DNA from: Paractinoplanes abujensis
GTDB taxonomy: Bacteria > Actinomycetota > Actinomycetes > Mycobacteriales > Micromonosporaceae
Direction of reading: 5' to 3'
NCBI RefSeq assembly: GCF_014204895.1
Contig: NZ_JACHMF010000001.1
Span: forward strand, 7,688,001-7,752,000
Length of the DNA: 64,000 nt
The position numbers were made by a program, and so were the translations under genes. Below the pieces are notes generated by a model that saw only the letters and a program-made list of their open reading frames with translations, ran no database searches and was not told the origin of the DNA. Below, piece by piece: positions 7,844 to 15,798 of this stretch (positions are counted from its first letter, which is position 1; every line of letters starts with the position of its first letter).

Positions 7844-8628
7844 AGGGCGAAGCTCCCGTACGGCACCGTCCAGACCGCCTCGTGGGCGACGCGATGCCCG
7901 ACGTGGCCGTCCTCCCCGTAAAGCGTTCCGTGATCGGAGCAGATGATCACTTGGCACGGCCGGCCGCGGCTCGACACCAGGGCGAACAGGTCGCCCAGCC
8001 GACTGTCCACATAGGCCAGCGCGGCGGCGTGGCTGGCCAGGGTGTCGTCGATCGCGGCGGGCAGATAGTGCTTGTTGGGCTGGTGCAACGCGGCCACGTT
8101 GACGAAGGTGAACAGGGGCCGGGCCGGGGGCAGGCCGTCGATGATCGTGGCCAGCCGGGCGATCTGGGCGCCGAGACCGTCGGGCGCGGTGACACCGAAC
8201 TCGCGCTCCCAGTGCGACTCGGCGAACAGCCCCGGCAGCACCCGCCCGAGCGGCGTGGCCGGGTTGAAGAAGCCGACGCCGCCCAGGCACACGGTGTGAT
8301 AGCCGGCCGCGGCGAGCCCGGTCGGCAGGTCGGGCGCGTCGAAGACGAACGTCGACGGGCCGCTGGTCTCGCTGCCGCCGAACCGGGCCGCGAACAGCCG
8401 CTCGTGCGGGCCGGGAGTCACCGGCGTGGGCAGGAAACCGGCGAAGAACGCGTGATGCGCCGCGTAGGTGAAGCTGGCCGGGGTGTGCCGTCGCTCCCAG
8501 CGCCCGCCGGGCAGATGGCGGGCCAGCGTGGGCGTGCGGCCGGCGGCGAGCTCGGCCACCGCCACGTCGTAGCGCAGCGTGTCCAGCGTGACGAACAGCA
8601 GGTCGTGGCGCCCGATCAGCTCACGCAC
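7840..8628 (-). CDS. STM4013/SEN3800 family hydrolase (alkaline phosphatase/sulfatase fold)
   Basis: 262 residues. The N-terminal VTLDTLRYDVA and C-terminal ICSDHGTLYGEDGHVGHR segments provide the paired metal-binding Asp/His residues of the alkaline phosphatase-like superfamily; Thr17 is in the position of the catalytic nucleophile. It lacks a signal peptide, so it acts in the cytoplasm, unlike most sulfatases. GTG at 8628 lies inside the end of the ATP-grasp gene (13-base overlap), and the stop overlaps the start of the next gene. A phosphate or sulfate ester, or a phosphonate, in the operon's product pathway is a plausible substrate, but this is inference. Confidence 0.85.
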   Translation of the reverse strand: MRELIGRHDLLFVTLDTLRYDVAVAELAAGRTPTLARHLPGGRWERRHTPASFTYAAHHAFFAGFLPTPVTPGPHERLFAARFGGSETSGPSTFVFDAPDLPTGLAAAGYHTVCLGGVGFFNPATPLGRVLPGLFAESHWEREFGVTAPDGLGAQIARLATIIDGLPPARPLFTFVNVAALHQPNKHYLPAAIDDTLASHAAALAYVDSRLGDLFALVSSRGRPCQVIICSDHGTLYGEDGHVGHRVAHEAVWTVPYGSFAL

Positions 8629-9836
8629 GCGCCGGCCCAGCTCTCGTAGTGCCCGTCGAGCAGGGCCGCGACCTCCGACTCGTACGTCGTCTGGCCGTTG
8701 AGCAGGTCGCCGAACGCGTTGACCTCGGCCACCGCGTGCGTGCGCCAGCCCGACCGGAACATCAGGTCGACCCCCACGTGCAGGCTGCGCGGGAAGCAGC
8801 GCGCGACCTCGGTGCAGGTGCGCATGGCGGCCGCCCAGGCCGTGCCGCCGGCCGCCGCCCGCACGGCCGCCACCTCGCCGCGGGCATTGCCCAGATGCAG
8901 GTTGGTCAGCGGGGTGCGGCTCGTGCGGGCCACGACGTGCGCCGGTTCGCCCGCGATCACGACGACGCGCAGGTCGAGCACGCGATCGCCCAGGCTCGCC
9001 TTGGGGAACCAGCGCTCGACGTGCAGCCCGTCGGGGGCGAGCCGGTCGACGATGCCGGCGATCGTGGCCTCGTCGTCGTAACGCCTGACGCGCAGGTTGT
9101 TGTAGAGCCGCCCGTCGGCGCCGATCTCGACCGACGTCATCGCCATGATCCGCCGGCCCGAGACGGTCAGCGCGAGCACGCCCGAGGCCGACGACCCGTG
9201 CCGGGGCTTCACGAAGACCCTTCCCCACCCGTACGCGGTCATGGCCGCGCGCAGCTCGGCAAAGCTCGCGACCGGCGGCAGCGCGGGCGGCACCGGGATG
9301 CCGGCGTCGAGCAGCCGCGCGTGGCAGAGCCGCTTGTCGTTCATGGTGAGGATGTCGCCGACCGGGTTGAGCAGCCGTCCACCGCCCGCGGCCACGCGCT
9401 CGAGGGCGCGGCCCAACCCCGCATAGGCGGCGGCCGCTCCGACGATCTCACCCGGCCGGGCCGCCGCGGGCAAAGCCTGCGGGGACCCGGCGAAAGGACC
9501 GGCGAGGGAAAGGGCAGCGGACGAAGGACCGGCGAGCGAAAGGCCAACGGGCGAAGGAACGGCAGGTGAAAGGTCGACGAGCGAAGGACAGGCGAGTGAA
9601 AGGTCAGTGGGGAAAGGGCCGGCGGGCGAAGAGCCGCCGCGCAGCAGGACGTCCACTTCGGAGTCCTCGCCCGGCGAGTCGATGCGCACGGTCTCGCCAG
9701 GCCCCGGCACCGGGCCGTCGGTGAGCACGTCACGCCACGGATAGATCGCGGGCGCGGGCAGCCCGGCCCGGGTCACGGCCTCGGCGAAGAGGGCGACCCG
9801 GCGGTTGCCCGGGTTGCCCACGACCGCGAGCCGCAT
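8616..9836 (-). CDS. STM4014 family protein (ATP-grasp fold)
   Basis: 406 residues. The segments VFVKPRHGSSASGV, VERWFPKASLGDRVLDLRVVV and HVGVDLMFRSGWRTHAVAEVNAFGD follow the order of the ATP-grasp fold: the ATP-clamping Lys, the central strand, and the metal-binding acidic/Asn residues near the end. Such enzymes ligate a carboxylate to an amine or thiol through an acyl phosphate. Residues about 69-116 are an in-frame tandem repeat insert (four full 30-base units at 9496-9615) that looks disordered and foreign to the fold. ATG at 9836 overlaps the upstream TAA by one base. Substrate unknown. Confidence 0.85.
   Translation of the reverse strand: MRLAVVGNPGNRRVALFAEAVTRAGLPAPAIYPWRDVLTDGPVPGPGETVRIDSPGEDSEVDVLLRGGSSPAGPFPTDLSLACPSLVDLSPAVPSPVGLSLAGPSSAALSLAGPFAGSPQALPAAARPGEIVGAAAAYAGLGRALERVAAGGGRLLNPVGDILTMNDKRLCHARLLDAGIPVPPALPPVASFAELRAAMTAYGWGRVFVKPRHGSSASGVLALTVSGRRIMAMTSVEIGADGRLYNNLRVRRYDDEATIAGIVDRLAPDGLHVERWFPKASLGDRVLDLRVVVIAGEPAHVVARTSRTPLTNLHLGNARGEVAAVRAAAGGTAWAAAMRTCTEVARCFPRSLHVGVDLMFRSGWRTHAVAEVNAFGDLLNGQTTYESEVAALLDGHYESWAGACVS
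9496..9630. repeat. In-frame 30-bp tandem repeats inside the ATP-grasp gene
   Basis: Four 30-bp units (9496-9525, 9526-9555, 9556-9585, 9586-9615) plus a 15-bp partial unit, all beginning like GGACCGGCGAGCGAAAGG on the plus strand. Because 30 is a multiple of 3 the reading frame is kept, adding ten-residue Ser/Leu/Ala/Gly/Pro units to the protein. Confidence 0.85.
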
Positions 9837-10756
9837 TACTCCGACACCGCCGTGTATCGGCCCCACTCCTCTTCCTGCTGCCGGTCGGAGACGTCGACCC
9901 GCACGCCCGGCAGCTCCTCGACCAGGCGCTGCGCCAGCTCCTCGCTGAGGAAGTGGTGGCTGAGGCCGAGCGACGTCAGGTGGGTGAGCGGCTGACCGGC
10001 CAGCAGCGCCTCGCCGCCCGTGTCGGACAGTGCGCCCAGCGACAGGTCGAGCGCGCTGAGCCGGGCCACCACCGGCGCGGCGGCCAGCGCCCCGGCCACC
10101 TCGTCGGCGATCTCGGCGTTGCGCAGGGCGAGCGAGGTGAGCGCGGGCAGGGCCCGACCGGAGAGGATCGGCGCCAGGTCATCGGCGCGGGCGTCGCCGC
10201 CGTAGTTGTCGACGCCGAGCCACAGCTCGAGATGCGTCAGGTGGGGGAAGTCGGACGCGCCCACGGCCCGGACGATCTCGGCGGGCAGCCCGCCCGACTC
10301 GAAGGCGAGCTCGCGCAGGCCCTCGTGCCGCACCGGTTTGAGCTCGAGACCGTCGGCCCCGCGCACCCACAGCCTTTCGAGGCGCGGGAAAGCCTCGAGC
10401 AGCGGGGTGAGGTCGGCCTGTTTGATCCAGGAGATCTCGCACTGCTCGAAGGTGAGCTCGGCCGCGAACAGCGACCGCAGCCGGCTCAGCCGCGGCGCGT
10501 TGCGCACCAGCAGGTCGACCGGGAAGCTGCGCTCGTAGGCCTCGCCCCACTCGCCGACGACCAGCGCCACGGGGCCGCCCTCGCCGGTGCGTCCGAGCAG
10601 AGCCTCGAGCGCCTGCTCGATCTCCTCCTCGGCGGCGTCGAACTCCTCGACCTCGAGGCGCCACGCCACGGCGGCCGGATCGTCGGGGGTCTCGTCCGCG
10701 TCCCAGGCCACGATGGGCAGGCCTGCGAACGTGCTGATCTTCGAACTGATCGTCAC
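9836..10756 (-). CDS. STM4015 family protein (leucine-rich repeats)
   Basis: 306 residues and the first gene of the operon. The C-terminal half contains several leucine-rich repeat turns such as LTSLALRNAEIADEVAGAL and LSALDLSLGALSDTGGEAL, which would build a curved binding surface. The N-terminal third is acidic and follows the STM4015 pattern (ISTFAGLPIVAWD). The start is a GTG at 10756. No enzymatic motif is seen, so a scaffold or substrate-recognition role for the downstream enzymes is the simplest idea. A promoter should lie in the 38-base gap before the SDR gene stop or further upstream; none is obvious. Confidence 0.85.
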   Translation of the reverse strand: MTISSKISTFAGLPIVAWDADETPDDPAAVAWRLEVEEFDAAEEEIEQALEALLGRTGEGGPVALVVGEWGEAYERSFPVDLLVRNAPRLSRLRSLFAAELTFEQCEISWIKQADLTPLLEAFPRLERLWVRGADGLELKPVRHEGLRELAFESGGLPAEIVRAVGASDFPHLTHLELWLGVDNYGGDARADDLAPILSGRALPALTSLALRNAEIADEVAGALAAAPVVARLSALDLSLGALSDTGGEALLAGQPLTHLTSLGLSHHFLSEELAQRLVEELPGVRVDVSDRQQEEEWGRYTAVSE

Positions 10757-10794
10757 GGGCGAGACCCTAGCAACGCCCCCCGACAAAATCCTGG

Positions 10795-11496
10795 TCAGCT
10801 CACGAGCTGGGGATACAGCAGCGTCAGGTCGCCCGCCAGGGCCGACTTGACGCCGCGGGTGACGTCGTCGGCCAGCACCTCGTACGCGTCGGTCTCGATC
10901 CCGTCCAGGGCGGCCGCGGCCACGTCGGCGGCGTCGGACTTGGGGGCGTCGATCCGCGCGGTCATGTCGGTGTCGACGTACGCGACGTGCAGGCCGGTCA
11001 CCTTGATGCCGCGTTCGCGCAGCCGGAGCCGCAGTGAGTTGGTCTGCGACCACAGGGCCGCCTTGGAGGCGCTGTACGGGCCGCCGTCGGCCAGCCAGGA
11101 GAGCGCGGAGTGCACGTTGAGGATGTGGCCGCCGCCGTTGCGTTCCAGCACCGGCACGAAGGCCCTGGTCACGAGCAGCGGGCCGTAGAAGTTGGTCTCC
11201 AGGTCGCGGCGCACGTCGCCGATCGGCGAGTCGAGGTACGACGCACCGGCCGACGCTCCCGCGTTGTTGATCAGGATTGTCACGTCGGGGGCCTGGTCGG
11301 CCGCGGCGGCGATGGACGCCTCGTCGGTGACCTCGAGCCGCAGCGGGATCGCCCCGGGGTGGGCGACCGTGCGCGGGTCCCGGGCGGTGGCGTAGACCTT
11401 GGCCGCGCCCCGCTCGAACAGGTCGTCCACCAGCGCCTTGCCGATGCCGCGGCTGCCGCCGGTGACGAGCACGACGGAGTCCTTGATCGCAGTCAT
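10795..11496 (-). CDS. SDR family oxidoreductase
   Basis: 233 residues of a classical short-chain dehydrogenase. TGGSRGIG (residues 12-19) is the NAD(P) binding turn, ILINNAGAS holds the structural NNAG, and Ser139 with YSASKAA gives the catalytic Ser-Tyr-Lys set. The Arg after the glycine motif favours NADP. The start ATG at 11496 faces a TetR gene, and three related palindromes occupy the gap, so expression is probably switched by that repressor. The substrate cannot be told; TetR-SDR divergent pairs often deal with reactive carbonyls or xenobiotic ketones. Confidence 0.9.
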   Translation of the reverse strand: MTAIKDSVVLVTGGSRGIGKALVDDLFERGAAKVYATARDPRTVAHPGAIPLRLEVTDEASIAAAADQAPDVTILINNAGASAGASYLDSPIGDVRRDLETNFYGPLLVTRAFVPVLERNGGGHILNVHSALSWLADGGPYSASKAALWSQTNSLRLRLRERGIKVTGLHVAYVDTDMTARIDAPKSDAADVAAAALDGIETDAYEVLADDVTRGVKSALAGDLTLLYPQLVS

Positions 11497-11518
11497 GAGC
11501 TGCCTTTCCTCGCACGGG

Positions 11519-11532
11519 AAACTGATCGGTTT
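11519..11532. promoter_or_regulatory. TetR operator-like site 1
   Basis: AAACTGATCGGTTT, a near-perfect palindrome with one mismatch. It is the reverse complement of the core of the site at 11583-11598. Confidence 0.65.
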
Positions 11533-11542
11533 TCAGAACCGT

Positions 11543-11556
11543 AAACCGATCGGTTT
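11543..11556. promoter_or_regulatory. TetR operator-like site 2
   Basis: AAACCGATCGGTTT, a perfect 14-bp palindrome with its centre 24 bases from site 1, lying upstream of both divergent genes. Confidence 0.75.
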
Positions 11557-11582
11557 CTGCGCGGCAAGGTGATGTGACGAAT

Positions 11583-11598
11583 GAAACCGATCAGTTTC
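11583..11598. promoter_or_regulatory. TetR operator-like site 3
   Basis: GAAACCGATCAGTTTC, a 16-bp palindrome with one mismatch. It lies 22 bases upstream of the TetR start, over its likely promoter. Confidence 0.7.
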
Positions 11599-11620
11599 CT
11601 GACCGGGTAGTCTGGTCGGC

Positions 11621-12178
11621 GTGACCGATACTCGTGACCGGCTTCTCGACGCGGCGGCCGACCTGTTCTACCGCGAGGGTCTCAGCGTGGGCGTCGAGGC
11701 GCTGACCAAGGCGGCCGGGGTGTCCAAGCGTTCGATGTATCAGCTCTTCGGCAGCAAGGACGAGGTGGTGGCGGCCAGCCTCGACCGCATCGGGCCCGGC
11801 TTCAACGCGAGCCTGCTGCCCGGTGACGACGTCGCGGGCCCCCGCGAACGGATCCTGCACGTGTTCCGGGTGCTCGACGAGGTGGCGGACCGGCCCGGCT
11901 TTCACGGTTGCCCGTTCGTGGCCACGTCGATCGAGATCAAGGCGCCCGATCACCCGGCCCGGGCGGTCGCGCGGCGCTACAAGGACGGGCTGACCGCCTT
12001 CTTCCGGCACGAGGCGACGGTGGGTGGGGCGGCCGAGCCCGAGCGGCTGGCCCGGCAGCTCACGATGACGTTCGACGGGGCGAGCGCGTGGGCCGTGATG
12101 CACGGTGACGGGCTGGGTGAGGAGGGCCTGCGCATGGCGGAGACCCTGTGCGACGCCGCGGGCCTGCGGGCGAACTGA
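11621..12178 (+). CDS. TetR/AcrR family transcriptional regulator
   Basis: 185 residues. The N-terminal helix-turn-helix (residues about 20-45) reads VEALTKAAGVSKRSMYQLF followed by the typical SKDEVVAASL. The C-terminal domain contains a GCPFVATSIEI helix of the type seen in TetR_C-like regulators of small-molecule genes. GTG at 11621 is the only reasonable start; the upstream spacing suggests a very short leader. Three CCGATCGG-centred palindromes upstream are likely its own operators, giving autoregulation and control of the divergent SDR gene. Confidence 0.9.
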   Translation: MTDTRDRLLDAAADLFYREGLSVGVEALTKAAGVSKRSMYQLFGSKDEVVAASLDRIGPGFNASLLPGDDVAGPRERILHVFRVLDEVADRPGFHGCPFVATSIEIKAPDHPARAVARRYKDGLTAFFRHEATVGGAAEPERLARQLTMTFDGASAWAVMHGDGLGEEGLRMAETLCDAAGLRAN

Positions 12179-12180
12179 AA

Positions 12181-12211
12181 GAGGCCCGGCCCCCTGTCGG
12201 GGCCGGGCCTC
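12181..12211. terminator. Bidirectional terminator between TetR and lamin-tail genes
   Basis: A perfect 13-bp stem (12181-12193 with 12199-12211) with a 5-base loop, sitting two bases past the TetR stop and shared with the convergent gene ending at 12229. Confidence 0.8.
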
Positions 12212-12228
12212 TCGTTCAGTTGGAGAAA

Positions 12229-13293
12229 TCAGCAGGCGGTGTAGCCCGGGGAGACGGTCTTCCACACGCAGGCGTCGATGTTGGCGCCCGCCGCGTTGCG
12301 CAGGGTGGCCTGCTCACCGTCGTTGTTCCAGACGTAGCCGACCTTGCCCGCACGGCCCCAGTAGCGCTGGTTGCCCGCGTTGGTGCCCTTGCCGCTCCGG
12401 ATGAAGACCGACGCGCCGGCAGCCAGGCTGTAGCTGGGGAACGTGTAGATGATCTTCGCCTGGTCGCGGACGGTCCACCCCTTGAGGTTGATGGCGGACT
12501 TCGTCGTGTTGGTCAGCTTGGCCCACTCGGTGTTGAGGCTGCCGTTGCTGCCGGTGTCGGTGCCGGGGGAGTCGTACTGAATCCCGGTGAACTTGACCGT
12601 GCCGACGGCCGGGCTCGGCGGCGGGGTGGTCGGGCCGCTGGTGCCGACGATCCACTGCGAGGCCTCGGCCGACGTGGCGCCGCGGACACCGTTCGAGGCG
12701 TCGCCGCTGACCACCGCGCGGAAGGTCTGGTCACCGCCGGGCTGGCCGGTGAGCGTGCTGGTCGTGTTGCCGGCCGCGTCGGGGTCGGTGTCGAAGGACT
12801 TCACGTTGACCCAGCTGCTGCCCGACTTGCGCTGCACCTGCACGCCCAGGCCGGGCTGGTTGGGCAGCACGCTGATGCCGGCGATGGCCTGGCCGGTGGC
12901 GGTGCTCCGGTTGACCCAGAAGGTCGGGCTGATCCGGCTGTAGACCGTGATCGGCGCCGACTGGACGCTGCCCTGCTGCACCCGGAAGTAGAAGCCCGAG
13001 TCGAGGTAGCGGTCGATCGTGAAGCGGCCGTTGGCGTCGGCGGTGGCGGTCACGAAACCGTCGGCGGTCGCCCAGTCGCGGGCGCGCTCCCAGGTGTTCC
13101 AGCCGATGGAGGTTTCCCACAGCTCGACGGTGGTGCCCGGGTCGGCGGTGCCCGTCATCTGGAACTCGCGGTAGCCGACGACTTCTTCGGGGCCGGAGAG
13201 GGTGGGGGTAGCGGCGGCCGAGGCGGGAGCGGCAATGGCGAACGTCGCCGCGACCCCGATCACGACGGCCTTGGTCACGAGCCTGGAGATCAT
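12229..13293 (-). CDS. Secreted lamin tail domain protein
   Basis: 354 residues with a signal peptide (MISRLVTKAVVIGVAATFAIAAPASA, cleavage near residue 27). The middle has beta-sandwich-like segments. A PTTPPPSPA linker near residue 225 leads to a C-terminal domain with features of the lamin tail domain (TEWAKLTNTTKSAINLKGW, then a WxxRDQAKIIYTFPSYSL strand and a closing Cys pair around ACVWKTVSPGYTAC). Such domains occur in bacterial secreted proteins and nucleases as binding modules. There is no nuclease motif here, so a cell-envelope or extracellular binding role is inferred. ATG at 13293 is chosen because it directly opens the signal peptide. Confidence 0.8.
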   Translation of the reverse strand: MISRLVTKAVVIGVAATFAIAAPASAAATPTLSGPEEVVGYREFQMTGTADPGTTVELWETSIGWNTWERARDWATADGFVTATADANGRFTIDRYLDSGFYFRVQQGSVQSAPITVYSRISPTFWVNRSTATGQAIAGISVLPNQPGLGVQVQRKSGSSWVNVKSFDTDPDAAGNTTSTLTGQPGGDQTFRAVVSGDASNGVRGATSAEASQWIVGTSGPTTPPPSPAVGTVKFTGIQYDSPGTDTGSNGSLNTEWAKLTNTTKSAINLKGWTVRDQAKIIYTFPSYSLAAGASVFIRSGKGTNAGNQRYWGRAGKVGYVWNNDGEQATLRNAAGANIDACVWKTVSPGYTAC

Positions 13294-13634
13294 TCGCAGC
13301 AGTGTAGTGATGTCTGCAGACTCATGGATGGCCCGGACGGACAATTACGGACAACTGTCAGGTCCCCGGCGAGGAGGCCTTTAGCCGGTGGGTTCCGGCG
13401 CGTAGCGGGTGCTTTATGCGCCGGTCATTCCGCTGGATCGGCCCGGATGTCGGCGCAGTGTGCCCGGCCGGTTGCAGGTGGCTACGATCTTGGCCACAAC
13501 CTCGCGATATAACGATTTGGTCGCGACATCGAGAACGGGAGGAGAATCCGTCGGAGGGCCCGTCGGATACGGTGATATTTCGGACGGCGGAAAGAGGCGT
13601 CCTCGGTTTGGATCAGTCGAAACAAGTGGGAGAA
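13294..13634. other. Intergenic region upstream of the pentapeptide protein gene
   Basis: 341 bases between two divergent genes. It is locally less GC-rich (for example TCGCGATATAACGATTTGG at 13503-13521), which suits promoters in both directions. No gene is supported here. Confidence 0.4.
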
Positions 13635-14372
13635 ATGGCCGAGCGAGATCTTCGCGCCGACTGCGCGCGGTGCTCCGGATTGTGTTGCGTGGCGCCCGCC
13701 TTCGCCAAGTCGTCCGATTTCGCGATCAACAAACCGGCCGGCACGCCGTGTCGCAACCTGGGCGACGACTTCCGCTGCACGATTCACGAGCGGCTCGACG
13801 CCAGCGGGTTCCACGGGTGCGTCGTCTTCGACTGCTTCGGGGCCGGCCAGCGCCTGACCCAGGAGACGTTCGGCGGGGCCGACTGGCGCGAGCGGCCCGA
13901 CATGTTCGCCGCCCTGCCGATCATGCGGCAGCTGCACGAGCTGATGTGGTATCTGACCGAGGCTCTCACGCTGGACGAGGCTCAACCCGTACGGGGAAAA
14001 CTGCGGGACGCTCTCGCCCGGACCGACCACCTCGCCGCCGGCTCGCCGGCGGACCTGCGCGCCCTCGACCTCGACGCGCACCGGCACCGGGTCAACCCGC
14101 TGCTGCAACGGGCCAGCGAGCTGGCGCGAGCCGGCATCAAGGGACGGAAAGACCATCGCGGGGCCGACCTGATCGGCCGCCGGATGCGCGGCGCCGACCT
14201 GCGCGGGGCCAGCTTCCGGGGCGCGCTGCTGATCGGAGCCGATCTGCGTGAAGCGGATCTGCGCCGGGCCGACTTCACCGGAGCCGACCTGCGTGGGGCC
14301 GATCTGCGGGGCGCCGACCTCACCGGAGTGCTCTTCCTCACCGACTCGCAGCGCCGAGCAGCGATCTCCTGA
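13635..14372 (+). CDS. Cysteine-cluster (YkgJ-like) and pentapeptide repeat protein
   Basis: 245 residues. The N terminus carries a cysteine pattern CARCSGLCCVAP, then C, C and C within the next 55 residues, as in the YkgJ-type zinc or iron-sulfur cluster domain. The C terminus (residues about 165-230) is a run of A(D/N)LxG(A/R) pentapeptides such as GADLRGADLRGADLTG, which fold into a right-handed beta-helix. ATG at 13635 is preceded by GGGAGA. The combination occurs in actinobacterial hypothetical proteins. Function unknown; it is not a quinolone-resistance Qnr protein, which lacks the Cys domain. Confidence 0.8.
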   Translation: MAERDLRADCARCSGLCCVAPAFAKSSDFAINKPAGTPCRNLGDDFRCTIHERLDASGFHGCVVFDCFGAGQRLTQETFGGADWRERPDMFAALPIMRQLHELMWYLTEALTLDEAQPVRGKLRDALARTDHLAAGSPADLRALDLDAHRHRVNPLLQRASELARAGIKGRKDHRGADLIGRRMRGADLRGASFRGALLIGADLREADLRRADFTGADLRGADLRGADLTGVLFLTDSQRRAAIS

Positions 14373-14407
14373 AGCGGATAGAAACCTGTGAGCCCTAGGA
14401 TGACCTG

Positions 14408-15658
14408 ATGCAGGATGTGTCGGGTGTGGTTTGGCTGCTGACTGTTCTCGGCATCGTCGGTCTGCTGCTGTATGACTTCTTCTTCCACGTGCGCAAGGCG
14501 CACATCCCGTCACTGGGTGAGGCGACCCGCTGGACGATCGTCTACGTCTCGATCGCCGTGCTCTTCGGCGTCGGGGTGTGGATCTTCGGTGGCAGTGACA
14601 TGGGCGCCGAGTACTTCGCGGGTTACGTCACCGAGAAGGCGCTGTCGGTCGACAACCTCTTCGTCTTCCTGCTGCTGTTCTCGAGCTTCAAGGTGCCCCG
14701 CGCCGACCAGCAGAAGGTGCTGCTCGTCGGCATCGTGGTGTCGCTGCTGGCCCGCACCGGGTTCATCTTCCTGGGCTCGGCCCTGATCAACTCGTTCGCC
14801 TGGGTGTTCTACCTGTTCGGGCTGATCCTGCTGATCACCGCGGGCAATCTGCTGCGCGAGCAGCGCAACGACGACGAGGCGCCGGACAACTTCGTCATCA
14901 AGATCGCCCGGCGCCTGTTGCGGACCTCGGACGAGTACGACGGCGACAAGCTCTTCACCGTGCAGGACGGCAAGCGCGTGCTCACCCCGATGCTGCTGGT
15001 GATGGTGGCGATCGGCGGCACCGACATCCTGTTCGCGCTCGACTCGATCCCGGCCATCTTCGGCCTCACCCAGAACGTCTACCTGGTCTTCACGGCGACC
15101 GCGTTCTCGCTGCTCGGGCTGCGCCAGCTCTACTTCCTGATCGACGGGCTGCTCGACCGGCTGGTCTACCTCTCGTACGGGCTGGCCGCCATCCTTGCCC
15201 TGATCGGCGTCAAGCTCATCCTGCACGCCATGCACGAGAACAACGTGCCGTTCATCAACGGCGGCGAGCACATCGACGTCGTCGAGATCTCCACGGCGCT
15301 CTCGCTCTCACTGATCATCGGCATCCTGTTCGTCACGGTGGTGGCGTCGCTGCTCAGCCCCAAGGGCCGGGCCCAGACGTACGTGGCCGCGGCGCGCCGG
15401 CACGCCAACGAGTTCCTCGACATCGAGAAGGACCCGGCGTACTGCGACGAGATCTTCCACCGTCTGCTGGTGGAGGAGGCGCACCTCAAGAGCCTGCCGG
15501 AGAAGTACCGGGCCCGGATCCGCGCCGAGGACGAGCTGATGGGGCTGCTGCAGAAGGCGCACCGGATGCACGACGAGCGGGTCGCGAACGGCACCTGCTT
15601 CGTGCCGGCGGGCGCGCCCCTCACCGACAAGTCGCCGCTGAAAAGCGCCGAGCAGTGA
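14408..15658 (+). CDS. TerC family integral membrane protein
   Basis: 416 residues with about seven hydrophobic segments. The paired acidic signatures EKALSVDNLFVFLLLF (residues about 75-90) and GGTDILFALDSIPAIFG (about 200) are diagnostic of the TerC/Alx family, whose members have been linked to metal export, especially manganese, and to tellurite resistance clusters. The C-terminal 100 residues are hydrophilic and predicted cytoplasmic. The 35-base gap upstream is too short for a manganese riboswitch. Other ter genes are absent, so a general metal-handling role is more likely than tellurite resistance. The 3' end lies in a short tandem repeat that continues past the stop. Confidence 0.9.
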   Translation: MQDVSGVVWLLTVLGIVGLLLYDFFFHVRKAHIPSLGEATRWTIVYVSIAVLFGVGVWIFGGSDMGAEYFAGYVTEKALSVDNLFVFLLLFSSFKVPRADQQKVLLVGIVVSLLARTGFIFLGSALINSFAWVFYLFGLILLITAGNLLREQRNDDEAPDNFVIKIARRLLRTSDEYDGDKLFTVQDGKRVLTPMLLVMVAIGGTDILFALDSIPAIFGLTQNVYLVFTATAFSLLGLRQLYFLIDGLLDRLVYLSYGLAAILALIGVKLILHAMHENNVPFINGGEHIDVVEISTALSLSLIIGILFVTVVASLLSPKGRAQTYVAAARRHANEFLDIEKDPAYCDEIFHRLLVEEAHLKSLPEKYRARIRAEDELMGLLQKAHRMHDERVANGTCFVPAGAPLTDKSPLKSAEQ

Positions 15659-15746
15659 CAGGTCGCCGCTGAGGGGCCGAGCAGTGACAGGTCGCCGCTG
15701 AAAACGCTGAGCAGTGACAAGTCGCGGCTGGAGAGCGCCGGGCAGT
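15626..15746 (+). repeat. Four tandem ~30-bp repeats straddling the terC stop codon
   Basis: Units at 15626-15656, 15657-15685, 15686-15715 and 15716-15746, each reading approximately GACARGTCGCCGCTGAAAAG then GCCGAGCAGT. The first encodes the last residues of TerC and the others are untranslated. Lengths of 29-31 bases show the array is drifting. Confidence 0.85.
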
Positions 15747-15763
15747 AGGGAACTGGCGCGCGG

Positions 15764-15797
15764 GAAGACCGGGCCGCCCCGAGACGGCCCGGTCTTC
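15764..15797. terminator. Terminator between terC and the convergent hypothetical gene
   Basis: A perfect 13-bp stem (15764-15776 with 15785-15797) and 8-base loop. It is shared by two converging genes. Confidence 0.8.
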
Positions 15798-15798
15798 A

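Noticed and set aside
9836..11515. Extension of the STM4015 gene to 559 codons
   Set aside because: The upstream part is the antisense-frame shadow of the SDR gene; a GTG at 10756 gives the family length.
13409..14251. Alternative frame starting upstream of the pentapeptide protein
   Set aside because: Overlaps the recognised gene in another frame and is Arg-rich low complexity.
14373..14407. Manganese (yybP-ykoY) riboswitch ahead of terC
   Set aside because: The gap is only 35 bases and contains no such structure.
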